DNA of 64,000 nucleotides from Schistosoma mansoni (lineage: Eukaryota > Platyhelminthes > Trematoda > Strigeidida > Schistosomatidae): positions 248,001 through 312,000 of the forward strand of contig NW_017386029.1 in assembly GCF_000237925.1 (NCBI RefSeq), written 5' to 3'. Positions 21,801-36,527 of the stretch are shown piece by piece. Every line of letters starts with the position of its first letter. The stretch's first letter is position 1. The translations under genes were made by a program, and so were the position numbers. The notes under the pieces were generated by a model. The model was not told where the DNA came from. It was given only the letters and a program-made list of their open reading frames with translations, and did no database searches.

Positions 21801-23474
21801 TCATCCAGGTGCTCGTGCAACAGTCAAACTTATAGCCGAACGCTTTTGTTGGCCTGGCATGAATAAAGACGTGAGGGAGTGGGCACGCTCCTGTGTAAGC
21901 TGTCAGAAATCCAACGTCATAAGACACAACAAATGTCCCTTAGGTTTTTTCAAGACCCCTGACGCTCGTTTCGACCACGTCCATCTAGATTTGGTAGGAC
22001 CCTTACCCGACTCAAACGGATACTCATATTTCTTAACATGCGTAGACCGTTTTACTCGCTGGCCAGAAGCAGTACCGATTAAGGACATTACTGCTGAAAC
22101 TGTGGCTCGCGCTTTCGCCGAACGATGGGTAGCAAATTTCGGCTGCCCTTCCACAATCACTACAGACCGCGGACGCCAGTTCGAATCTGGACTTTTCCGT
22201 TGTCTGACCTCACTATTAGGAATCACTCGCTTCCGAGCGACCGCCTACCACCCACAAGCAAACGGGTTGGTAGAACGTTTTCATCGACAACTTAAAGCTT
22301 CATTATCAGCTACAAACGTTTCACAGTGGACAGACGCTCTTCCACTCGTCTTGCTAGGTATCCGCAATGCAGTGAAAGCTGACATTGGATACACTGCATC
22401 TCAGCTGGTTTACGGGACGACACTCCGACTCCCAGGAGAATTCGTAGATCCTTCGGCTTATTCATTGAACATGGATCTAGGCTCTTACGCGAGTAGTCTT
22501 ACAAACGCAATGCGTCCAGTTAAACCTGCTCACACTCGACCTCAATCAACTGATGTTTTCGTTCAACCTGACTTACGACTAGTACACACGTTTTCGTTCG
22601 TCGAGACTCACATCGACGACACTTTGAATCAGCATACGAAGGACCCTTCAAAGTTCTTCAATGTGAACCCAAGTACTATGTAGTCGATAAGAACGGCACG
22701 AACGATAGCATCAGTATCGATTGCCTCAAAGCAGCGTACTTAGAAGGAAACCCTATCTACGTCTATTTTCCTTCGGTACAATCGAACGATACGGCTCCTA
22801 CACTTGTAGTACCCCATACAATAGCCGACACACACCTTGACACTTCGTCAACATCGGAAAATGAACCTAAAACAACGCGTTCTGGAAGACGAGTAAGATT
22901 TCCAGAACATCTTAATGACTATTGCGCGAAGGACACAAACTTAATCTCGAATTCCCTTTTCATTATTTATTATAAAAAATAATTTTTTTAATATGCTCAT
23001 TTCCTTATTTATTTAAAAAAAACAAAAAAAAACAAAAACAAAACATTTTTATTTTTTTGAGCGTATTTATATTTCTTTATATATAAAAAAACCCAAAAAC
23101 AAAAAAAGAACCAATATTTTTTCCGACCGCTTTTACGCTGTTTGTAAGTGTATTAGTTTTTTTCCAGCTCATCTTGTGTCCTTACGCAAGTACGTGCATT
23201 TTCGACATGCACTCACTCGTTTTATTTTTCCTCTTTTCCAGGACGGCTGGAAAAGAACGACGAAGTTTCGCAAGGAACCGAAATTTACATTGTACTTTAT
23301 TTCTTTATTGCTATGTTGTACATTTTGGTCCCTTAGTGTAAGGAAAGACGACCAGACGCTGCTGAACGAAGCAAGCTATCAGAAGAGTGTTTACCAACGA
23401 CAAACTCGTTGGGTTTAAACTTCTGGCTGGTCACGTCTTAGGGGCATCACTACCTCACTAGGGGGGGAGTGATC

Positions 23475-23800
23475 TGTAGTTGTAAATAATTCCCCAAAAT
23501 CAATAGCTCATTAAGTGTTCGACATTGGATGCTGACCATGTTGTTTAAGTGGACTTGTTTAGCTGAAGGCTTTCGGTCATGCATCCGTACCAGATCACGT
23601 TGCAACACGGCGTGGGACACAGCTCCTACGTTACAATAGCCAGTTAAGAACGAAGTCTCTCGATATATTGGTAACGAATCAAATATATCTTTCCTGTCTC
23701 TCCTCGTCTGACTTCTGGTTTCTATTCGACTGGGAACGAACGATTATAGAAGATACTACTGGTTGCTAGTTGCAAAACTAGAATATCCGTTGTATCCTCA
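23475..23800 (+). repeat. 3' LTR of LTR element copy 1
   Basis: It is preceded by a GGGGGGGAGTGA purine tract and followed by the GGAT duplication, after which RTE copy B1 resumes. Confidence 0.92.
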
Positions 23801-23895
23801 GGATTTTCCAGGATAGGGTTGGATAGGGAGTGCTGGTGTGCGGTCCATGCTCCTCCACGAAGGACAACATGTGTATGGAAGTAAGTTTCCTAAAC

Positions 23896-24572
23896 CCTAC
23901 CTTCAAATGACCATAGGGTTATTATCACTCTCTTAATTCATAAAAGTATTAAGGGATGGCTCATGTCTGACTATGAATCTGTCAAAGTACTATATAATTT
24001 AGCGTTAAAATATAATTCATGGGGTAAGCTGCTGAACCACGTTGAATTATATAACTATTTTACTTATGCGTAACGCGCTTTTTGTGAGGGATATTCTGGC
24101 TTAGCTTACCTACTAGTTGTTAAAGAAGACGGACTACCGGTTCAAGATAAAAATCCTTCTGTAATACTCATAAATTTTGCAGAAAGTTTCCGTATACTAT
24201 CTGAGGCTCGGTCAAAGCTATCCGATTTCGGAACAGAAGGCTCAACACAAGATCGGATAAGCTACAGATGTTGTTGGGAAGGAGTGTGTGGGAGCCAGTT
24301 CACAACCACTCTCCTATTACCCCTGCTATTTCTAATCTGCATTAAAGAATTGCTAACCATGTTTAGTTCGCTATCGCTCATTTATAATTGGCGTAGAGAT
24401 TTGAAAGCTAAAATACCGTAACACCGATAGGCTGAATCTTCAAAGTGATATAGGAACATTGTTTAGATGGTCTAGACGTTGGTGTTAGGGAGTAAATTAC
24501 GGCATGGTGCATTAATGAAGATCGAACACTATAAAATTTATCAGTATACTACCGTAGAGTTGCTACCCATCA
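23896..24572. other. spacer, no gene seen
   Basis: No coding or repeat signal that I can name. Confidence 0.5.
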
Positions 24573-24903
24573 ACTCCTTAAAGATGCCACAAGTATTCGG
24601 AGTTTGACAACGCCCTTACCAGTAACACCTTTATATTCGAGGTATGCCAACCCAGTTAAACCAAAACAAACAAATGAAGTCGGGAGATATATTTGGAAGG
24701 CTATCAGTACGTTGAAGGAATGTTTATTCTAAGCTGACTAACAGTTGAAAGGGATGCGCAGCACTGTGTACCCACTCGCGACTTGGTACGGATGTGTGAC
24801 GGAGCGCCTTCAGATAGGGTCTGTCCAATAAAACTAGTGAGGTGAGCATCAATGTCGAAGATTTTCAGGACTGTTTATCTGGAAATTTATTTACCTCTCC
24901 ACA
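24573..24903 (-). mobile_element. old solo LTR, Boudicca-like
   Basis: The reverse complement follows the LTR of copy 1 along its length (AAATAAAT, TTCGACAT, ATCCGTACCA and AAATATATC blocks in order, then GGTGTTACTGGT), but at much lower identity. There is no internal region on either side. It is an old fossil. Confidence 0.7.
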
Positions 24904-25894
<991 letters not shown>

Positions 25895-27024
25895 AGAAGT
25901 TATGACACCGTTTCCAAATTATGGTTAGTCTATAATATCCAGCATTTATGGCCGTACGTCGGCTCAAGTGGCATTTCTCAATCATTTCAAACTATCATTT
26001 TTTTTCTAAGTCTTTTATCCTAAAGAATATTTCACCATTTTTTCAGTATCCTAAATAAATCTTTATCGCTTTCTTGTCTCCAAACGTTCTTTTATGCAAG
26101 AAAACCTGGTGCACATTTCTTTACGCAAATTATCGTACTAGTATTGGCTGTCCAAATCAAAACAGGAATAATTTAGATATACCATTGCTATAAATCCTCA
26201 TTCACAGAGTCAGATTCGAATGTTATCAAACACACGTACCCTTTTTTGTCAAGTTGGATTAAATGGACTTTACGAGGTGTAAGTAGTACATAGGTCTCAC
26301 AGCCTCTGAAACGAATATCTCATTGTTCCTATGCATTGCATATTATAAGACTGTCTTGGCAATATATGCTTCTGAAACAAAAGGCACGAAAATGAGCAGC
26401 TAGTAGCCTGATATTCATAATGTTAGTTGTTTAGTAACACTTCCCTTTTTAGCATATGTCGATAATTGATATCTCTAGGTTCATGAAAAAATAGATTGAT
26501 GTTCTTTACCTACGAATTCCAAAATAACACGCCTCTGTGGTAGATAACGTGTTTTCTCCTTTGAATCGGTATAGGTAACAGTTCAAACTATTTCAGCTAA
26601 AAACCTAGCAATCTTCACAATAACATCGAGGCTAGTAGCAGTTATCATTGATATATGTGAGGACCGTGATACTGCCCGGACCGTAGCCAGGTGTATATAT
26701 TTTTTTTACTTCAAAGGTATATTCCGATGATATGGTTACCGTTACTAGCAAGATTTAGTTTCGTTCACAGCATCAGCGTGTCCAAACAAGCAGTTTAGAC
26801 GAGCATGGTAAACTTCCCCAGGTAATCTTTTGGATTGGGCTCTAAATATGATATGACGTCAAAGCTCCAAATGGAATTAGGTGTGCTTGAGGCACACTCA
26901 TTCAGCAGCCATAAGTGTAGTCTTGTTTGGCAAAAACGCTTACTCTATACAGTTGTCTAAACGCTTCGAAAAGTAGTCCAGTCCTATCTGGGTTTCATTT
27001 ATCTCCTTAGTAAATGATGTTTCA
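25895..27024. other. AT-rich spacer, no gene seen
   Basis: It includes the 3' flank of the InaF-motif gene. Nothing else was recognised. Confidence 0.5.
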
Positions 27025-27245
27025 AGACCGGTGTTCATCGCTTAGGGGGGTCGTGGGAAGTGAGGTAGTTGAATGTGTTGATCCCTTTACTTATCTTTGA
27101 AGTCTCATCAGCTCATGGATTGAGAGAGCTCGATTAGCTTTTGCCAACTTGTAGCTTAGGAAAGATGTCCGTCTGCCAATCAAAGGACGAGTATACTGTG
27201 CACTACGCTCTGTATTATTTTATGGTTAGGAAACTTGTTTCGTAA
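27025..27245 (+). mobile_element. decayed LINE fragment (late RT region)
   Basis: Broken frames give VVECVDPFTYL, ERARLAFANL, RKDVRLPIKGRVYC and LRSVLFYG, the order found just after the RT domain of RTE-like LINEs. The same family recurs at 28.2-29.6 kb. Confidence 0.6.
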
Positions 27246-28139
27246 GTGTAGACTAAAGGCTTTTGATAGTAGTTCAGTTTGAAGCATTCCTCGTGTCGTG
27301 AAATGACTGTATAAGGTTATTTAGCTTCAGTAAATATCTAATCTAACCTGGTACATATTTAGGTACTAGTTTACGCTATAATAATTGTGAGTTCTAGGTT
27401 TACCTTCAGGGATCACGATAATCGTAGCGGGTCTAATTACAACTCAATTTTCGAAAGCTCCATGCTGAATTCACTAAGCCACATTTCAACTGGGATTTAG
27501 GAAACAACCGCTTGATGACACATAGGAAGTACTTCTGTTCCCGCTTAGTACTGTTGGGTCATTACTGAAAATACTTTTTTTAAAAAAACCACATCTAAAT
27601 AAACGTATGAGTGAAGAACACTCTTTTCGACAAATTCTTATCAGGTTCTATGGCTAAACATTTAAATTAATAATGACCAGGCGTAGGACAGATACATCAT
27701 TTACAATGGTAACATATGGATTTAGAATTGTCTGCATCCCATACAGTAGAGAAGAGACTTCATAAGAACAATTATTTATAGAATAGGGGCCATATAGTTT
27801 TCTGATACGGTTTGAGGAGATTTAAATTGCGCAATGCTCGTAGGAAATAAGGATATCGTAAGGAATATTACGGACAAATATGCTTCCATGAAATTGCGAA
27901 TAGTAGAACTACAAACTATGATAAACCGCTTCCCATTTAGAGGCGATGTATCCAGTGAAGTTTTGACCGAGAGACTACGAAGAACAGTTTAAGGGATAAT
28001 ATTCAAATATCACGACTAGTGATTCCCAGACTTCCGGTATTAACGTCCCTGCTGTAGTTGCTATCTTGGCTTGGTAGTTGGACTTAGATATCTTAACTGG
28101 CCGGCCAAACTTTATTGGACGAAATATTTTTTTTAACTT
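27246..28139. other. spacer, no gene seen
   Basis: It may contain more of the neighbouring decayed LINE, but I cannot support it. Confidence 0.4.
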
Positions 28140-29575
28140 TGTGTCCCACCCTGCTAGTCACCTACTTTTGCCAAGTGACATGGATGGTGTGTCAGCATAA
28201 GTCCCCGACTCTTAAAGAAGTAGAAAAACCAATAAACTAGGGAGAGCAGGAGCTCCTGATGGATTATCTCTGATCTTTAAGGATGGTGGTCTAGTTCTAG
28301 CTGTTAGATTGACTGGAATCTTAGCTAGAGTCTGAAAACTGGTCGTAATCTCAAATGACTAATCCTATCATTGACCGTCCCAGTTTTCTTGTGGAAACCA
28401 CAGAAGAATCACTTTGACTAACATAGTGTCTAAAATATTAACCTCAATGGGTAACCATCGCCTAGCTCGGGTCCGTGAAGAGCAAACTCTGGAAGACCAG
28501 GCTGGTTTCAAACTTGAGTGTGCAGACCGAATATTCACACATCATCAGGTTTTGGAACATAGACACCTACGGACTCCCGATCTTAGCACGGCATTTGCTT
28601 CTATAAGTCGACAAGTCTTATGGCGATGTCACTAAAAGGTATGCCAAAGAAGTACATTAACTTTTTATAGGCTTTCTATTCAAACTAATCTAGTTAGAGC
28701 TTACGGTGAACTATCGTCGCAACTATCAGCTTTGTTATAAACACTCTTGGCACAACATTTGTCGTGTGACTTACCAAGAATCGATTTAACGATTCTCTGG
28801 TTAATTTAGAATACGCAGATGAGATAGTCCTGTTTGATGAAGACGCCAATAAAATACAAGCATGTTCGAGATGCGATTTCCCCCTTCAAACGAAAAATAT
28901 TGCTTCGAGATTAGCCTGAATTAATGATAAGAAACGAAGTAGTTGAGTGCGTCGATAGCTTCACCAATCTTGGAGATCTCATCAACCATGGTGAGATAAT
29001 GTCTGAGTAAATCCTGGCACATTCATGAGACCCAGTCGGCTTCTACCAACTCATGTCGCTTGTAGCGTAGGCGAGACGCCCGTTCGCAAACTAAAGGACG
29101 AGCTCGTTGCACAGTATTTAGCACTGTTTTGCTTTATGGATATGAAACATGATCTTTAAAAAGAGGATATTCATAGGTTACTAGTATCAGATCAGATGTC
29201 TTCGAAGCACTGGTCTCACATTTTGGAACCATCGCGTTAGCGATTTTGAGGCTACACGTAGAGTACTAGGTATGGCTAATCAGCTGGCGAGGTAGTGAAT
29301 CTTTATCGACTGAGGCCGTCGAGACATGTATTACGTAAACACACCCACAAACTACCTCGACGGGCGATAATGACCAATCTGGGAGCGGGTTGGAAGTTAG
29401 GGGCGCCCAAACCAAGACATGGCATCAGTCCATGAAGACGCTGACTGTCGAACTAAGCCATGTATGTAGGTGCAGACTACCTAGCCGGAGTCTGCACGAC
29501 TAACGGTGAAAGATTGAACGACCTGGCTCAAAATCGTTGGCAACGGCACAGGTGCATTTAATTTTTGTCTTCCCT
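28140..29575 (+). mobile_element. decayed RTE-like LINE (RT to 3' end)
   Basis: A readable stretch at 28,414-28,635 holds LTNIVSKILTSM, EEQTLEDQAGF and HHQVLEHRH. Further along come an EYADEIVLF-type catalytic motif (28,810-28,835), a FTNLGDLI stretch, PFAN*RTSSLHSI-type remnants and a C-terminal MKTLTVEL block near 29,430. There are many stops and indels. It is a different LINE family from copies A and B1. Confidence 0.65.
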
Positions 29576-31754
29576 TAGGTCCTAATTTTCCAAATTCCTC
29601 ATCACTTCTTATTATTTCACTAATTTATACTTTCCTGGGTGCCTAATCTTTTTTATGATCATTAGTTCTATTACCTCTAGTAGTTTTTTTTTGACAATTT
29701 CATCTCACTTTGCTAATGGGCTATAACAGCTTGAGCCGATAAACTCATATGGCAAGTCCTACATTGTGTTTGACTGATAATGACACCGGAATACCTAGAC
29801 TGGGTATCTTGTTTTGAACTCATCAATCTAACCGCTCCTCTGGAGCGAGTCCTATCTGCCAAATTTCTATGAATTAGTGTTTGTGATCATGAACACCTTC
29901 CAGGAGATATAGTCGAAACAGTAACACCCCGACTAGATCGAACTGGTCATAGTACAAGCATAAACCAATTGTGTACGAGAGCAGTAACTTTCCTTCATTC
30001 TATCAGACTCAAATTCCTCTCAACGGCAGAAGCAATAGCTATTTACATCAAAATACTCATGCTATATGCACAAAAGTAACGTTTACAACCCTTTCCCTCC
30101 TACCTTGAGTGGTCTCAAGCCCAGTAATTCAATACTCATCTTAGTTATGAGGTGAGCTAATTAGATTACTGTACATAAAGCTCTTATCCTTTTGTGTCTT
30201 CATATATCTTCCTTTTACTACTGTCAGTGTTATTAGTCTTCCAAACACATAAATAATTTAGTTAGCGACCACCCGATTTTATTATTTCTTAGTGAACCCG
30301 AATAACTCCATACACTACGTAATCTTATGTAATCGATATTTATTCTCATTATTAATCTCATAGTTTCATATAACGCGTAAACTTATTCACTTTGATATTG
30401 GGTACTAGTTATCCCAATATCAACAACTTCATTCTATCTTACGAACAGTCCTAAATCAAAATACTTATCTACTCCATTCATGCTGTGGATTATAAGCTAA
30501 AAGATTAGGTGGACGCATTCGGATAAGTTGTGACAACTGAGTGAGCAGTAGTACTAGCCGGGTAACATTATGTATGAAGGAATCCTAGAGACTTACAACA
30601 AGAAATAGTAACCAGCAACTAATCAATCATCAACTCGGCTAGAATCAGCTGTACATTGAAAATGTCTTGTTTTAGCCTAACAGATAGAATTATGTAGATA
30701 AATTAAAAGATCTGAAGAATTCTTAATACTAAAACTAATTAACTCCTGTTTCTGATTTTTAGAAACCTTTTTATTCCTTAAAATACATTTGTTCCAGAAT
30801 AAATAGATTATTTGTAAATATTACAACTTCCAACTCGTAATTATTACCAAGCAATGCACGTTAAAACACCACATATCGCCAAATAATTGTAGAAAACGTG
30901 GTTTGGTTGAGTTGCTACAACTCTTCGCATTGGGGGTGCAACAAATATTCACTATTATATCACGTCAATAAAAACAACAGGAAACAAAAATAGATATTTG
31001 AATTTCAGGTATTTTTGGATGTTATGAAGAATTTATTCTTTCAATCACGTTTTCTAAAACTCAAATATTATCCCAAATCAAATAAGCGAACTTTGTGCAT
31101 TAATTTGACTTGAAGTATCTAAGAACATTACGAAAATAATAGATGTTTTTTAGTTCGAGTGGTTGACTTTAATACACTTGAAAAGATCCAAGATTTCTTA
31201 ATCGTAAAAGATTTAAATATTTTATCTGAAATGCTTGAAAAAGTTTATATGGCCTTATACAACAACTCTAAGTAAGGCATAACGCAATCCTAATTGAAAT
31301 GGAAATCGACTTCAATCCGACTATTCAGTAGCTTTAACTCATGAGAAGCGAAATAATGTGCAAGACTGGACTATGAACAAATCTTGTGGGCATTTGACAG
31401 TAATGTTAGTGAACTGTGAAAAACTATCCGAGTGAATATTTTAGGAACATAAAAAAGATCTGATTCGAACAAAACACGACTACCGGCATTCCAGTAAGTT
31501 GAATATAAACAGTCAATTGGAATTTTGTAGAGCTAATATATTTCCGTGGTATACAATATTTTTGATGGAAAAGATATTTTACATAAAATGGCATTTAAAA
31601 GATGTTAGAGTACATTACCGACAAAATCATCCTTTCAGTCAGCTTTTGAGTGGTTCCGTAACTCGTGTTTACAGACCGTAGATGAGATCACGCAACTATC
31701 AGTCACAGTTACATTCCTCTATTTTTCTCTAAATCCGGAACTCATTACTATGAA
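29576..31754. other. AT-rich spacer, no gene seen
   Basis: Between about 29,730 and 30,130 the base composition is less AT-rich and may be an old repeat, but no family could be named. Confidence 0.4.
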
Positions 31755-31918
31755 AGATCAGAAGGGGTTTTGTGGAGATTTTAGTAATTTTATATAGTTG
31801 AGGTCATGAGTCGATTGAAGCTAGACCAACATGGAAAACCTGGAAGCACTGGGCAGCCGTTTCGTCCTATTATGGGACTCCTCAGCAGTGCGCATCCACG
31901 ATCCCGCACTCGCGAGTT
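31755..31918 (-). mobile_element. Smalpha-like SINE, 5'-truncated, with hammerhead remnant
   Basis: The same 3' end as the copy at 88-235. The core CTGAGGA, stem II GTCC/GGAC, GAAAC and the CACTG/CAGTG arms are kept, but the cleavage triplet reads GCC instead of GTC, so self-cleavage is unlikely. It is truncated just inside the tRNA-like head. Confidence 0.8.
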
Positions 31919-34900
31919 ATTTCTATTACTCCATTAATTCGCTTCCTCAGCTGTCCTGTCAGATATGATAGTTCGGACAAATGCACATTTGTACCGTATC
32001 CATAGGTATTTACGACTGCTCAACATCAATCTACTGAAAGTATTCTGATCACACAATAGATTTAGAGATTACTTCAGTAAATTTATCTTAAAGAGTGAAG
32101 AAATAATCTTGTGGCAACAACTAACAATATAATCATAATTTAAAAACTAGTAGTTGCTGAAAATATGAATCGCCACACAGAATCTACAAGATATTGATAA
32201 GCAGACAATTCACTATGTGCATAGGCGGTTAGTAATTAAAAGCGTGTTCAAGGTTAAAAATAGTAAAAACTAAACAACTTTTCACACTACTACTGTTACA
32301 ATAGAAAAATGTGAACAGCATATTTATTAGTACATTCAGAATAGATAAGTATTGTATCTAAACAATTCAAACATAAGAGTAAAGATACAAATGTATTTAC
32401 ATATTTGTTTAATTAAAATGAGATTTAAAAAACTGGCTGATTATAAAAGTAAAAAGGTTTAATTAATCAGTTCGCAAAATTTATGAGCATGACCTTAATC
32501 TTTCATGATAGCTACAGGAATTCATGTTTCTTAAAAGCAGATAATCAATTTATTTACGTGCATAACGCACATACATAGTGAAAACTTTACTTACGTTGTT
32601 AAGAGTATTAATCGAAGTTTGTGTAGTATTCTAGTAAGCTCTACCAGGTGTCAATCTATTGTCTTAATTTTAACATTATATATTGTAGAAACAAAATACA
32701 CATGAACTATTTGATAATAAAAACAAGAACAGCCCGGCAGTACACAAATAAGAAAAAATACACCCAATTTAGATTTAATGTCTTTTAAAGGTTTATAATG
32801 TTCACCAGATTGCAGTTTGGAAGGAAAATCTGTCCACCTTTATTTGATCTAATTCGAACGGCGAGAATGTTAATGACCATATGCGATCAATAGTTTACCA
32901 TAAAATTTTCGATTACGACAGAAAACAGAATACTGAATGTTCAGTTACATACAAACTAGTTTGTCGATAGATCAATTCAATATAACTGTTTGATAGTGTG
33001 TACGAAATTAGAGGTTTGTAATTAATAAATGTTGACAATATTCCCAAATAAAACAGGATATCATGAAGTTATTTCTAAAAACTTTTCCATGTTTTAATTA
33101 TAATGGATATCGTATGATTTAGTAAGTACAGAGATTTGATACGATAGGACTGAGATTCACTAATTATATAGTTTAATATTCAATGAATGATTGAAATTTT
33201 AAACCTCACTCCACCTACTCTAGTTTAGACTATTGGGTAGGATCATGATCATACATACAATTGAAGACCATTTATTAACGTTTTACAATAAACCAGTTGT
33301 ACAGAAAGGAACACAATTTCGCCCAAAACATATCATAGCAATTATGGATCAAACTAGTAAAAAATCTCTAGAGTGCACGATATCTTTAGCACTATCCAGT
33401 GCCTGCAACAATACAGTAATCATACAAATAAACAGAAAATTAGTATGACTGATGGATCAGTGATTAAGGCTCTTGAACTTTAACCAGTAAGTTGCAAGTT
33501 CGAATCTCGCCTCGCCAGCTTGTTTGGAGATCCACGTGGTATCACCAGTTCGATTACATGAAACGACCTGGTAAATGAGTTCTCAAATTAATAATCACCT
33601 GGTAAGACGAGTTTTAATAATCACAACAAATGACTGATGAGACAGGTACTAACGAACTAATTAGAGTTCACATAATGATTTACGAGTACTACAGTGAAAT
33701 CGACATTCTGAGCTGTACTACCATGATGCTTAATATCACAATAAAACCCATCAGATGACATTTGAAAATGATTAGACGGAGGATTAAGGTTAGATAAAAT
33801 TGTACAAAAAAGCATAAAAATGGTCAATGATAATTTTGAGGGAGCTCTGTTATCTGACATTCATGAGCCTTGATTACAAAGTTACCCAATCTAGGATCGG
33901 TTTGATAAATAGTCAACCATATTACACTTTGTAAAGAATGTTTTCCACTCTAAATTCTTACATCTATGAACTGGACGATGAACGTTCATTAAGAAATTAG
34001 TCGGATAACCGACACTTGATCTACTTACAACATTACTTACTTCGTTAGTTATCAACTGAAAAAAGTATTGGTCTTGAAATCAAATCAATCACGATTACAC
34101 AACAACACCTAGAAACAATCGGAAGAACCAATTGCGACTTATTTTTAATACACAAGCAATTAGGTGTACAAACTGTCTAAATATTTAATCACTATTGCTC
34201 AGTCAAACCCTAAAACGCGACAGCTTAATACGACTGATGACTATTGTTTACACTGAAAATAAAATGACAATTACATAATAGTATTAATTTTTCAGTCATA
34301 TTAACCATTGAGTTGGTTTAGGTGAATAATTCAATCCTTGAAATAACAAAATCCACATTACTACGTCACAACATCACAGCAGTTTAAACAAACAAAAGAA
34401 GCAACAAAAACATTTCTGATTCACCTTAAGAATCAAATAATACTTGCTTATGATATACTATCTTTAAGGTATAATCTCCCAGTGTGCAAGCGGACAGAAA
34501 ACTTTCTCAAGTGTTTTCATATGTACGAGGATAAAATATTTCATAGATGTATATGACCTTATTTGTCACAAAACATATTTTGTAGCTGGATTTCTTTCAG
34601 GGACACACGTAATAAATAAGTGTATTTTATGATGATGCTACGATATTCTTTAAGAAAAAGATTATGAAGTCAATTCAAATATTTTAGTATGGAAATGTAA
34701 ATTAAACGCTACACACAATGATAAAAAGAGAGTTTGATAACATTCAGTGCTTAACAAGATGAATAGGCTATTTAACGTAAGTAAACACGTAAGGATGTGT
34801 TAACACACACGTACAATAAAATCCACTAAGTTTAACATTAAGAAAACAAACGCATTTTAATAAACACAATCAAACGCATACTTATGAGAACATATATTAC

Positions 34901-36514
34901 AGTATAAAATATGGACTTAATGTGATTTATGTGCATGGTCAATTCATCATTCATTCATCATCACGCATTATTATCATCAGTGGAACCAATTGCAGAAACT
35001 CAGTAGAAAATTTGATGTAGCCTTTCTGATGATTCACTCTTTTTGTACAGACAAACACAGACGTTCAAAGCTAAATTGGAAAGAGTATATAGATAAAACG
35101 AACAAAGTTAAATTATTTTTTTTATTATACAGAAGCTAATAATCACATTTCATTTTATTGTTAACAATTGACAAACAATATATTTTGTGTAATGAAGCTA
35201 CTTTTGCTTCTCAATGAACGATAATATTTAGCCACCTATGGTATTTCCCTACTTCCCTATTACATAACAATCTGCTATGTTGTGCTTTAATTTGTAACTT
35301 AAAAATGGAACGATTAAGCTGTCCAGAACCAGACACTATAAAGGCTTCAACGTTACAATTCGAACAGCTCAGCCCAATCCTGTGGCGCAACCACTCAGGT
35401 ACCAAACACCCTAGTGGACCAAAGCTGTCCAGACTATTTATATTTTAACAAGGAACTACTTTTTATTGTTGTGAACAAAAAACCAAGAAGATACTTTAAT
35501 ATGATACAAAATAACAGCATTGCCTGAAGGTGACTTTTATCTTCGTTGCTGAACTATCATGCAGTTACAGAGTACCATTTGTTTGTTACTTTACGGACAA
35601 AGAAACAAAGAAAGAGTAGGTGAAAATAGGTTAACGAAGTACTAAGGATTATACAGTATGATATTAGTTACTTTTGGCAACCGATCTTATACGAGATTAC
35701 TTACGAGTTGAATATTATTAAGTTTCTTCGAAGTTATAAGTACATCTTACTGATGGGTGTCGACACATACAGAACCTCTTTTTAAACTTCCTAAACGACT
35801 TCGTTAAATATTTAAAACCACATGAATAAGAGAAAATTCATAAGAAGTTTGAAAAATATACATTTATTAGATTTAAACTTTAAATACAAAACATGGAGAG
35901 TACGTATTGATCAAACTATAAATCTTTATGGATAATAAGAAAGAAGTAATTGAGTAATTATTACATTGATGACTGCCAATAAAATGATACAGTGAGAAAG
36001 TAATAAGAGATTTGCGTATTCACCTGGAATATTTTTGCTTTAATATACTTGAAGTACCAATAAATTAGAAGTATTCACCACACTAAACTTTCAAACATGC
36101 TTCTTTCTATTAATAGGTACCTAGTTTGTTAAAGTATCTGAAAACTGGTTTGAGATCACTTTGTTCTCATAGTGAAGATGGCACCACTTTATAACGTTAT
36201 AAGAAAATTGGCTGTACATCTAGAACGATGTTCACATTTGAAGAAATGATGCTTATATACACAACCTAATTTTGTGTATTTGTGAGAAACATTACGGTGA
36301 GTCATTACATCTACTAAAGACAAAGACATGCGTTGATATAGAAAAATCAAATAAGCTTTCCCATCTAATTGATTTGCAGTATCCAGTTCGTATGGTCACC
36401 GATTATACAGCAAGATATATTCACTAAAATTAAACTGCTTCAAGTTCAAATTATTACTCAGGTACAAAGTAAAATAAAGTCAAAGCATGATTGGTCCTAC
36501 ATTTTGATATCTAC
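31919..36514. other. long AT-rich gene-free stretch
   Basis: Only chance frames of up to 71 codons occur, with no family resemblance, plus one tRNA-like sequence listed separately. It could be intergenic DNA or a large intron. Confidence 0.5.
33451..33516 (+). repeat. tRNA-like sequence, probably a SINE head
   Basis: GGATCAGTGATTAAGG resembles an A box and AGTTCGAATCTC a B box, spaced as in a tRNA. The acceptor stem does not pair properly and no clean tRNA fold is apparent, so I read it as a tRNA-derived SINE head or tRNA pseudogene rather than a working tRNA. Confidence 0.45.
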
Positions 36515-36527
36515 TAACAAACGAGCA

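Larger units (their letters stand above)
18467..23800 (+). mobile_element. Gypsy/CsRN1-type LTR retrotransposon (Boudicca-like), copy 1
   Basis: A fossil LTR element with both LTRs (326 bp each, TG...CA), a primer-binding site, a gag region (about 18.97-19.7 kb), an aspartic protease (LVDTGAEVSVLP, about 19.87 kb), reverse transcriptase (YVDD, about 20.3-20.95 kb), RNase H (about 21.2-21.5 kb), an integrase with zinc-binding and D,D-35-E regions (about 21.8-22.5 kb) and a purine-rich tract just before the 3' LTR. It sits in RTE copy B1 with a 4-bp duplication, GGAT, at 18,463-18,466 and 23,801-23,804. The layout is complete but the coding region carries a few breaks. The two LTRs differ at only about two positions, so the insertion is young. 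The family is assigned from the gene order and the Trp-type primer site. Confidence 0.9.
10352..23895 (+). mobile_element. old RTE copy B1, split by two later insertions
   Basis: Three collinear pieces (10,352-12,258, 18,295-18,466 and 23,801-23,895) read in order against the RTE copy at 36,528-39,693. The first gap is a CR1-like LINE and the second an LTR element. The RTE frame has many stops. From 10,352 to about 11,840 it is almost identical (about 98-99% by eye) to 37,402-38,890, including shared stop codons; beyond that identity falls to roughly 80%. A piece of about 140 bp present in the other copy (39,360-39,497) is missing after 18,350. Confidence 0.85.

Noticed and set aside
23176-23418. 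80-codon frame with a hydrophobic stretch in the 3' region of LTR element copy 1, as a possible envelope gene
   Set aside because: It is far too short, has no envelope-like layout, and lies in the usual non-coding stretch before the 3' LTR; CsRN1-type elements lack an envelope.
33451-33516. Functional tRNA gene
   Set aside because: The A- and B-box-like motifs are present, but the acceptor stem does not pair and there is no convincing cloverleaf; a SINE head is more likely.
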